From positions 1 to 12,258 of the forward strand of contig JASMKJ010000215.1 in the NCBI GenBank assembly GCA_030749275.1: DNA of 12,258 bases. Direction: 5' to 3'. Within the stretch, counting starts at the first letter, position 1. Each line of letters starts with the position of its first letter. Below are positions 6,525-12,258 of this stretch, one piece after another. The translations under genes were made by a program, and so were the position numbers. Source of the DNA: Acidimicrobiales bacterium (lineage in GTDB: Bacteria > Actinomycetota > Acidimicrobiia > Acidimicrobiales > Poriferisodalaceae). The notes beneath the pieces were generated by a model. The model did no database searches. It was not told the DNA's origin and worked only from the letters and a program-made list of their open reading frames with translations.

Positions 6525-7166
6525 ATGGGTTTCAAAGGCACATCCAACGCTATACGCGGAGCTTTGTCTCGCATGCTTCGGACTCCGATCAGCCCAATGA
6601 CGCTGGGGTACAAAGTAAATCGTCTCCTCGATCGGGAACGAACCAGCGATACTCACGGGCACGTCATTGTTCCCAATCATCTGATCATCGCATTTTCCCA
6701 GAAAGACCGGGACCGGTTCGGCAATGCCGAGGAAATGCTTCGTCGTCAACTCATTGAAGTGGCTCACACCCATGCGCGTTTAAGGGATGTCGGTTTCACC
6801 GGACCTTTTTCCATCGACTTTGCGACAAACCCCAGGTTTCGCACCGGGCGTTGTGATGTGTCAGGAGAGTTCCGTGACGCACCCATTGGGGATGAAGCTG
6901 TTCTGGTGACATCTGACGGCCTCCGAATTTCAATAACAACGCCTCAATTGCTCGGGAGAAATGATGACTGCGGCGTTGTTCTTGCCGGATCCAATGTCAG
7001 TCGGCATCACGCAGAAATCAGAGCGGATCAGCACGGGTTGTTCATTGTTGATCTGGGGTCCACCAACGGCACTGTTGTGAACGGTGTCGCGATTGATAAC
7101 CACCGTTTGTTGCATGCTGACATCGTCAGCATCGGTGATCACCAACTGCGGGTAGAGGTCATCTGA
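6525..7166 (+). CDS. fhaA: FhaA-like protein: DUF3662 domain plus FHA domain
   Basis: A 213-residue cytoplasmic phosphothreonine-binding adaptor. Residues about 1-115 match the FhaA N-terminal (DUF3662) domain, including a basic amphipathic start, VPNHLIIAFSQKDRDRF and TGPFSIDF. Residues about 135-213 form an FHA domain with the phosphopeptide-binding positions present: Gly144-Arg145, Ser159-Arg160-His161-His162 and Ser179-Thr180-Asn181-Gly182. In Mycobacterium FhaA is a kinase substrate that binds the pseudokinase domain of MviN and tempers peptidoglycan synthesis. The mycobacterial protein is about 527 residues with a long disordered linker, which is almost absent here. The ATG at 6525 is chosen over an in-frame ATG at 6462 because the 21 extra residues are unlike the family and would span the -10 box. 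The stop overlaps fhaB by one base. Confidence 0.85.
   Translation: MGFKGTSNAIRGALSRMLRTPISPMTLGYKVNRLLDRERTSDTHGHVIVPNHLIIAFSQKDRDRFGNAEEMLRRQLIEVAHTHARLRDVGFTGPFSIDFATNPRFRTGRCDVSGEFRDAPIGDEAVLVTSDGLRISITTPQLLGRNDDCGVVLAGSNVSRHHAEIRADQHGLFIVDLGSTNGTVVNGVAIDNHRLLHADIVSIGDHQLRVEVI
7054..7072 (+). repeat. 19-base direct repeat shared by the fhaA and fhaB FHA domains (second copy 7494-7512)
   Basis: TGGGGTCCACCAACGGCAC occurs exactly at 7054-7072 in fhaA and at 7494-7512 in fhaB, in the same codon register, encoding the LGSTNGT loop of each FHA domain. The protein motif is conserved, but the identical codon choice over the whole stretch goes beyond what the motif requires. Confidence 0.8.
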
Positions 7167-7606
7167 TGTCACCCCAACTCGTACGATTGCTGACGATTCT
7201 TCTCCTGATTCTCATCCACCTGTTCCTGTTCCGGGTCATTCGAGCTGTGTGGGTGGGGATAAGACCAACCCGCGATACACGGTCCCGCACTAACCCCTTC
7301 GTCAGAAATTATCGACCGGCCAACGTTCTCATAGTGAGAACTCCCGAAACGTTGAACGGCCAGCGGCACGACCTCACCGGAGAGATAACTATCGGTCGGG
7401 CAGCAACGTGTGAAGTCACCATTGATGACAGCTACGCCAGTCAAATTCACGCCCGTATTTTTCGACGCGAAGGCGAACACGTCTTGGAAGATTTGGGGTC
7501 CACCAACGGCACCTACCTCAACCGACAAAAAGTTTCCTCAGCAACGAGTCTCCGCACTGGTGATCACGTGCAAGTCGGGTCAACTGTCTTTGAGGTGATG
7601 TCGTGA
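7166..7606 (+). CDS. fhaB: FhaB (FipA)-like membrane-anchored FHA-domain protein
   Basis: A 146-residue adaptor with one N-terminal membrane helix (about 6-31, Leu/Ile-rich) and a basic juxtamembrane stretch (33-50). A C-terminal cytoplasmic FHA domain spans about 54-146: ITIGRA (Gly77-Arg78), DDSYASQIHARI (Ser92, His95), and EDLGSTNGTYLN (108-119). Order, length and the YAS...DLGSTNGTYL pattern match Mycobacterium FhaB/FipA (155 residues), which is phosphorylated by PknA/PknB and links kinase signalling to the division machinery. It begins one base inside the fhaA stop and ends four bases inside the pstP start. Which phosphoprotein it binds cannot be read from the sequence. Confidence 0.88.
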   Translation: MSPQLVRLLTILLLILIHLFLFRVIRAVWVGIRPTRDTRSRTNPFVRNYRPANVLIVRTPETLNGQRHDLTGEITIGRAATCEVTIDDSYASQIHARIFRREGEHVLEDLGSTNGTYLNRQKVSSATSLRTGDHVQVGSTVFEVMS

Positions 7607-8832
7607 GTGACCCGCGTTCACATCGGCTGCGGCTCTCCTGGGGCGGCGCTACCGATCAAGGTCGGGTGCGTGCCAACAACCAGGACGCCATGTACGCGGA
7701 CTGGGGTTTGTTTGTTGTTGCCGACGGCATGGGAGGACACCAGGGGGGCGAAGTCGCGGCGAACTTGGCTGTTCGCGCGGTTGCAAAAGCGGAACGGAAC
7801 AGCGCCAACGAACTCCGCGATGTCGTAGCCGACGCGAACCGACTCGTGCATGACACCGCTATTAATCAACCTGAGCTTCACGGAATGGGTACGACCCTGA
7901 CCGTGTTGGCCATAAGCCAACTAGGAGAAGGGAATCAGTTTGTCGTTTTAAATGTCGGAGACTCGCGGGTTTATCGCTACCACGCTGATGAACTCGAACA
8001 GATCACTGACGACCACAGTTACGTCGCGGAACTTGTGCGCAGAGGCGAAATCGACGATGAGGCCGCGGCCGTTCATCCATATAGGAACATGTTGACTCGC
8101 GCGATTGGGGTCAACGCCGACGTCGAAATTGATGAATGGTCACTGGAGCCTGTTATCGGTGACCGCTACATGTTGTGCAGCGATGGTCTGACAAACGAGC
8201 TTGATGACCGCGAAATCGCCGAGCAACTTGCCAACGGAGAAGACGCTGCCACCACCGCAAAAGCGCTTGTCGCGTTGGCGAACGAACACGGCGGCAGAGA
8301 CAACTCAACTGTGCTCATCGTGGACGTCCAAGCAGAATCCCACCCCACCAACGATGATGCCCCGGCAGCTACAGAAGATGACATTGAGGATTCAAGCCAC
8401 CCAGTAATTGAACCTCCAAGTTCCCCGGAATCAGCTTCTAACGAAACCTTTCAGGTAGGAGCCCGCACCTCCACGGTCAAACAACGAAGCTGGCTGTATG
8501 ACCAAGTCGGTATCTCTCTCGGGACGGCTTTAATCGCATTGGTCTTGGTGGTCACGAGCGCTGTGATGGTGACGACGATCGGATGGTATGCCCGTTCGGG
8601 TTACCACCTAGACGTAGTTGCCAATCATGTAGTAATCCAAAAGGGTCGTTCCGGTGGTCTGCTTTGGTTCGAACCGACCCTGGAAGAATGGACAGAAATT
8701 CAAGTATTTGAACTCACCGATACCGATCGTTCCCGCCTCACCAACAGCGGCCATATGTCGACTCTCTCGGAGGCTCAGTCTTTCGTAGCCAACCTCCGGG
8801 GTCGCTTGGTCAACGCCGGGGACGGTAACTAG
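7603..8832 (+). CDS. pstP: PstP-like PP2C Ser/Thr protein phosphatase, membrane-anchored
   Basis: A 409-residue phosphatase that should reverse phosphorylation by the operon's kinase. The PP2C catalytic domain (about 10-245) keeps the metal-site motifs RANNQD (Asp28), VADGMGGHQGGE (Asp41-Gly42), GDSR (Asp120), CSDGLTNEL (Asp194) and GGRDNSTV (Asp233), so it looks active with Mn/Mg. An acidic Pro/Ser-rich linker (about 247-300) leads to a single membrane helix (about 304-328) and an extracellular domain of about 80 residues. That domain resembles the one after the helix in mycobacterial PstP (YHLDVVANHVVIQKG matches its start). The proline/threonine-rich tail of the mycobacterial protein (514 residues) is missing. 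The GTG start at 7603 overlaps the fhaB stop as GTGA. Confidence 0.93.
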   Translation: MSDPRSHRLRLSWGGATDQGRVRANNQDAMYADWGLFVVADGMGGHQGGEVAANLAVRAVAKAERNSANELRDVVADANRLVHDTAINQPELHGMGTTLTVLAISQLGEGNQFVVLNVGDSRVYRYHADELEQITDDHSYVAELVRRGEIDDEAAAVHPYRNMLTRAIGVNADVEIDEWSLEPVIGDRYMLCSDGLTNELDDREIAEQLANGEDAATTAKALVALANEHGGRDNSTVLIVDVQAESHPTNDDAPAATEDDIEDSSHPVIEPPSSPESASNETFQVGARTSTVKQRSWLYDQVGISLGTALIALVLVVTSAVMVTTIGWYARSGYHLDVVANHVVIQKGRSGGLLWFEPTLEEWTEIQVFELTDTDRSRLTNSGHMSTLSEAQSFVANLRGRLVNAGDGN

Positions 8833-8833
8833 C

Positions 8834-10153
8834 GTGAACAACCAACGAATAGTTGAACTCACCCTTCTACTCCTCGCTGCTTTCATCACCATTGCCACCG
8901 TCGTGATAGCAGCTGTTGGCGAGGGGGTTGCAATAGGTTGGGATGCGGTCCCATATTTGGTCGGCCTGTTAACTCTTTGGGCCATCAGCCATCTGGCGTT
9001 GAGACGATGGGCTCCAACCTCCAACGGCCTGTTGTTCCCAATCAGCGCGTTGTTGCAGGGTCTCGGTTTTGCTTTCATGCTCAGAATTGATCCTGATTCA
9101 GCAGCACGCCACTTCGGTTGGAGTTTGGCTGCCACATGCGGATTTCTTTTGGTGTTGGCCGGTCTTCGCGACCTTGCTTTACTGCAGAAAGCACCCGCAT
9201 ACATCGGGACCTTCGGCTTCTTATTCTTGATCATCCCCGCGATCTTCACCACCAACTCACAGCAGACGGTTGGGTCTCAAGTATTCGATCTGGGTCCTGT
9301 CCACCTAGCACCGCAACAATTGGGAATTCTGTGTCTGGTGGTTTTTTTTGCTGTCTGGTTAACCAACTACCGGTTTCGCAACACCGCTGAACATTTAGGT
9401 GAGATAGAGCGGCTGGATGGCGACCCGTCTCGATTCCTTCCCTTGGTCAGTGGTTGGTTAGCCACCTCGATCATCATCATTTTTCAGTGCGACATGAGTC
9501 TGGCATTTGTGACCTTTGCCGTATTCGTCTCGATGTGGTGGGTGGCGGTTGGGCGGATGGTGGACCTAACTATTTACTTGGTGGCTGTCGGCGGGTCGAT
9601 AGCTATCGCATTTGGGAGTATCACTGAACTCCAAAACCGTTTTGCTGCGTGGGTCGATCCCTGGTCGAATGCTGAGTTCGGTGCGGCGATCACCCGCTCA
9701 TCGTTTGCTCTGGCTGGCGGTGGTCTCACTGGGACTGGACCCGGGGGCGGTTCTGCGGACTGGGTGCCTGCTGCGACTGATCAGTTTGCCTTCGTACCAA
9801 TTGCAGAAGAACTCGGCTTCATAGGTGGTGTCGCTATCTTGTCGAGCTATTTGCTTCTCGTAGGGATTGGGCTGCGGCTCGCTACCGCTGCTCGACGCGA
9901 ATTTGACAGCCTTTTAGCCACCGGCATCACGATATTTTTCGGCAGTCAAGCATGGGCCGCTATCGCTGTCGCACTTCGGCTTCTGCCCCCTACTGGTTCG
10001 TCATTGCCGTTTGTCGCCTTTAACGGATCCGTATTGGTTACCTGCAACCTTGCATTGGTTCTCCTGTTGAGAATTTCCGAGGCCGTTCCTTTCATCTCTG
10101 ATCGAACTCAGGTGCTTCCGCAAGTCACTCTGCCGGCGCGAGGTGGCAAGTGA
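8834..10153 (+). CDS. rodA: RodA/FtsW/SpoVE (SEDS) family protein with altered catalytic loop
   Basis: A 439-residue polytopic membrane protein (roughly 10-12 helices). SEDS proteins polymerise lipid II into glycan strands together with a class B PBP, here the next gene. Family landmarks are AAWVDPWSNAEFG, SSFALAGGGLTGTGPGGG, IAEELGFIGG and LRLLPPTGSSLPFVAF. Several normally constant positions differ. In the large extracellular loop the family has TDFIF with the essential Asp eight residues before EELG; counting back from EELG here gives Gln317, with Asp316 shifted by one (VPAATDQFAF). The PDLG(S/T) block is CDMS, and SYGGSS is AFNGSV. Glycosyltransferase activity is therefore doubtful. It starts with GTG one base after the pstP stop and overlaps pbpA by four bases. 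It belongs to the RodA (elongation) side by gene context. Confidence 0.88.
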   Translation: MNNQRIVELTLLLLAAFITIATVVIAAVGEGVAIGWDAVPYLVGLLTLWAISHLALRRWAPTSNGLLFPISALLQGLGFAFMLRIDPDSAARHFGWSLAATCGFLLVLAGLRDLALLQKAPAYIGTFGFLFLIIPAIFTTNSQQTVGSQVFDLGPVHLAPQQLGILCLVVFFAVWLTNYRFRNTAEHLGEIERLDGDPSRFLPLVSGWLATSIIIIFQCDMSLAFVTFAVFVSMWWVAVGRMVDLTIYLVAVGGSIAIAFGSITELQNRFAAWVDPWSNAEFGAAITRSSFALAGGGLTGTGPGGGSADWVPAATDQFAFVPIAEELGFIGGVAILSSYLLLVGIGLRLATAARREFDSLLATGITIFFGSQAWAAIAVALRLLPPTGSSLPFVAFNGSVLVTCNLALVLLLRISEAVPFISDRTQVLPQVTLPARGGK

Positions 10154-11589
10154 CTCGCCGCTTAACCCAGGTTGGCGTTGCATTTCTTGTCATCTACGGG
10201 CTTTTGTTTTTCCGTCTCGAGATAGTCCAAGTCCTCAACGCAAACAACCTGCGAGACCATCCCCAAAACAGCCGAGAGATCACGTTGGTCTTTGACAAGC
10301 CGAGAGGTTCAATTCGAACTGCCGATGGCGAAATCGTGGCGCAGACCGTGGCAGTGAGCAGCAAACAAAAGCGTTTACGTCAATACCCTTATGGACCCTT
10401 GTACTCCCATGTTGGAGGATTCATTTCAGCCGAGAACGGTGGCTCAGGGTTGGAGCGCACCCACAACACGTTCCTTGCCGGAGAGGACCTAGGAGTTCGC
10501 ATACAAGACAACCGCGACCTCTTTATCGACCGAGCTCGTACCGGCCAAATAGAGATATCGATTCGGCACGATATCCAATTAATCACGAGAGCCGCTATGG
10601 CTGGTCATGTTGGTGCCGCAGTTGTTATCGATCCGGCGAGCGGCTCTGTGCTTGGTCTGTGGAGCGGGCCTGGTTTTGATCCGAACCATTTGTCTTCACA
10701 TGATTTGACTGCGGCGACTACCGATTACGGAGTCCTGTTGTCTGACCCCGAGCAACCTTTGCTTAATCGGGCAGAATTTCAGGGTCGCGAAATGGGTTCT
10801 CTCTTCACCATTGTCACCGCCGCAGCCGCGATTGAACAAAAGTTGAGTGGCTTCGTCGTGCCCCCATCACAAGCCGTCACCCCGGTTGACGATTCAAGCG
10901 TAATCACGCACACAGACGGAGTCTGTGGCGGGAACGTAGCGTCACTGATGCTCACCGGTTGCTTTCCCGGGTGGGCGATTTTGGGCGAAGAAATTGGCAG
11001 ACCAACGCTCAACGATGTTTCGCAACGGCTGGGCCTGAGTGGCACTGGTCCCATTCGTTTGCAAGGAAGTCCGAAAGGGGTGTCTCAAGTGGCGCGGTTG
11101 GATGTCTCTGCCTCCCACGCAGCGATAGGCACGGGCCTCGAAGCCACTCCGCTGCAGGTTGCACACTTATTTGCCACTGTCGCCAACGGTGGTAGCAGGA
11201 TGCAGCCCCGGGTTGTGGAGAAGGTATTGGCTCATGACGGCAAAGTTCTTCAAGAGTTCGACCCGAAGGTGTTGCGTCAATCAATCTCTAAGGAAACAGC
11301 TGCCGAGCTAAGGGAGTTACTTGCACAAAATGTTAGTCATGGCACTGCACAGGATCTTTCGATTAGTGGCATGGAAGTCGGTGGCATGGTGGCCTCACAG
11401 TTCCTCGACAACCACGTTTGGGCGGTGGTAATAGCTCCGGTGACACTGCCAGAGGTCGTTGTTGCGGTACTTCTAGAGCATGACAGCTTTGACGATCACC
11501 AGACTGCCGGAGCCAATGTCGCCGCCATTACCCGACGAATCACTGAGGCTGTTTTGCGCCTCTCAAGCTCTAACGTAGGGGGTTCCTGA
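10150..11589 (+). CDS. pbpA: PbpA-like class B penicillin-binding protein lacking all active-site motifs
   Basis: A 479-residue protein with the layout and length of mycobacterial PbpA (491). It has an N-terminal membrane helix (about 7-28), a PBP dimerisation-like region with RGSIRTADGEIVAQ and YPYGPLYSHVGGF, and a transpeptidase-like domain (about 155-475). Alignment to PbpA from memory runs in register through each active-site block. PGSTFK is MGSLFT (Ser217 kept, Lys replaced by Thr220). SCN is GCF (270-272). KTGT is MVAS (413-416), followed by a loop shorter by several residues. With no general-base lysine, SxN or KTG, D,D-transpeptidation and penicillin acylation are not expected. The frame is open and the surrounding helices are conserved, so it looks like a kept pseudoenzyme and not a broken gene. 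The GTG start overlaps the rodA stop. Confidence 0.88.
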   Translation: MTRRLTQVGVAFLVIYGLLFFRLEIVQVLNANNLRDHPQNSREITLVFDKPRGSIRTADGEIVAQTVAVSSKQKRLRQYPYGPLYSHVGGFISAENGGSGLERTHNTFLAGEDLGVRIQDNRDLFIDRARTGQIEISIRHDIQLITRAAMAGHVGAAVVIDPASGSVLGLWSGPGFDPNHLSSHDLTAATTDYGVLLSDPEQPLLNRAEFQGREMGSLFTIVTAAAAIEQKLSGFVVPPSQAVTPVDDSSVITHTDGVCGGNVASLMLTGCFPGWAILGEEIGRPTLNDVSQRLGLSGTGPIRLQGSPKGVSQVARLDVSASHAAIGTGLEATPLQVAHLFATVANGGSRMQPRVVEKVLAHDGKVLQEFDPKVLRQSISKETAAELRELLAQNVSHGTAQDLSISGMEVGGMVASQFLDNHVWAVVIAPVTLPEVVVAVLLEHDSFDDHQTAGANVAAITRRITEAVLRLSSSNVGGS

Positions 11590-12258
11590 TGGTTCCTCCA
11601 GAGATGCCGATGTCCGACAACGACCGACCTATTTTTAGTGGACGATACGAGCTATATCGACGCATCGCTCGCGGCGGCATGGCCGAGGTTTTCTTGGGCA
11701 GGGACAAACTTTTGGACAGACCTGTCGCTGTCAAAGTTTTGTTCCCTGAATATGCGACGGATACGTCGTTTGTTGAGCGCTTTCGTCGGGAGGCACAAGC
11801 CGCAGCGAATCTAAATCAACCCAACGTTGTCGGCGTGTATGACTGGGGGCAAGAGGCGGGCACGTATTACATCGTGATGGAATACGTTGAAGGTCGCAGT
11901 CTCGCCGAAATCATTAGGGCTGAGGGGCCTCTGCATCCGGACCGTGCTGCGGACATTACAATCGACATTGCAGCGGCATTGGCGTTCGCTCATCGCAACG
12001 GTGTTGTCCACCGCGACGTCAAACCAGGAAACGTGTTGGTTACTACCGGCGGGCAGGTAAAAGTTACCGATTTCGGTATAGCGCGGGCTCTCACAGGCAA
12101 CACTTCTGACAATTTGACTCAGACCGGATCGGTGATGGGCACCGCCACCTACCTGTCCCCTGAACAAGCCCAAGGGCACCCGGCGGACCCCAGAAGTGAC
12201 GTTTATTCACTATCGGTGGTCCTCTATGAAATGCTCACAGCGGGACCACCGTTTACCG
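11589..12258 (+). CDS. pknB: PknA/PknB-like Ser/Thr protein kinase, N-terminal 223 residues (runs off the right edge)
   Basis: The kinase that should phosphorylate the FHA proteins and cell-wall factors of this operon. The visible domain is intact: glycine-rich loop RRIARGGMAEVFLG (24-37), ATP lysine Lys49 in VAVKV, HRDVKPGN with catalytic Asp143, Lys145 and Asn148, and Asp161-Phe162-Gly163. The activation loop carries LTQT (176-179), then GTATYLSPEQA. Thr177 and Thr179 correspond to the activating Thr171/Thr173 of M. tuberculosis PknB. The ATG at 11589 overlaps the pbpA stop by one base; ATGs at 11604 and 11610 are alternatives. Mycobacterium has pknA here and pknB next. The sequence looks PknB-like, but the membrane helix and any PASTA repeats lie outside the window, so A versus B is unsettled. 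Confidence 0.9.
   Translation, partial: MVPPEMPMSDNDRPIFSGRYELYRRIARGGMAEVFLGRDKLLDRPVAVKVLFPEYATDTSFVERFRREAQAAANLNQPNVVGVYDWGQEAGTYYIVMEYVEGRSLAEIIRAEGPLHPDRAADITIDIAAALAFAHRNGVVHRDVKPGNVLVTTGGQVKVTDFGIARALTGNTSDNLTQTGSVMGTATYLSPEQAQGHPADPRSDVYSLSVVLYEMLTAGPPFT

Noticed and set aside
10150..11589. PbpA as a frameshifted or decayed pseudogene
   Set aside because: The frame is open over the full family length, overlaps both neighbours in the normal way, and aligns in register around each altered motif. Substitutions at the catalytic sites without frame damage point to a pseudoenzyme and not to decay.
11811..12179. Minus-strand open frame opposite the kinase
   Set aside because: No family features; the plus strand encodes intact kinase motifs through the same bases.
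1..12258. Mobile elements, CRISPR arrays, phage genes or anti-phage systems
   Set aside because: None seen: no transposase or integrase motifs, no spaced direct repeats, no long terminal inverted repeats. All genes fit core chromosomal functions.

Overview
This 12,258-base window reads as chromosomal DNA of an actinobacterium of moderate GC. The decisive evidence is the gene string fhaA-fhaB-pstP-rodA-pbpA-pknA/B at 6525-12258. This is the classic actinobacterial operon that couples Ser/Thr phosphorylation to cell elongation, here in the same order as in Mycobacterium. GTG starts, start/stop overlaps of 1-4 bases and starts lacking a Shine-Dalgarno sequence (probably leaderless) also fit. The moderate GC and the compact versions of these proteins suggest a streamlined, perhaps aquatic, lineage such as Acidimicrobiia, but that is inference.

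Layout. On the minus strand, 1-1245 is the N-terminal 415 residues of a ClC-family chloride channel/antiporter whose C-terminus lies beyond the left edge. Divergent from it, 1361-2907 is a two-gene sulfur unit: a persulfide-dioxygenase-like metallo-beta-lactamase-fold enzyme and a tandem rhodanese of the 3-mercaptopyruvate sulfurtransferase type, overlapping by 4 bases. A second pair (2967-4774) joins a glutaryl-CoA dehydrogenase to a nitroreductase-family flavoprotein, again by a 4-base overlap. A third pair (4838-6231) is an alkylation-repair unit, alkA plus ogt, with a convincing leaderless promoter. A tRNA-Leu(CAG) lies on the minus strand at 6324-6410. The rest of the window is the signalling and cell-wall operon, cut by the right edge inside the kinase domain.

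How the genes fit together. FhaA and FhaB are phosphothreonine readers, PstP is the transmembrane phosphatase, the last gene is the Ser/Thr kinase, and RodA-PbpA should be the peptidoglycan polymerase/transpeptidase pair they control. The signalling proteins keep their catalytic and binding residues. The synthase pair does not. PbpA has lost all three penicillin-binding active-site motifs (SxxK, SxN and KTG) while keeping an open frame and in-register homology. RodA has Gln where the SEDS family has its essential Asp in the large extracellular loop, plus several other altered signature positions. A catalytically dead, or radically altered, SEDS-bPBP pair kept inside an intact kinase/phosphatase operon is the most noteworthy thing in the window.

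No insertion sequences, CRISPR arrays, integrases or other mobile elements were seen, and no gene-free stretch exceeds 300 bases.
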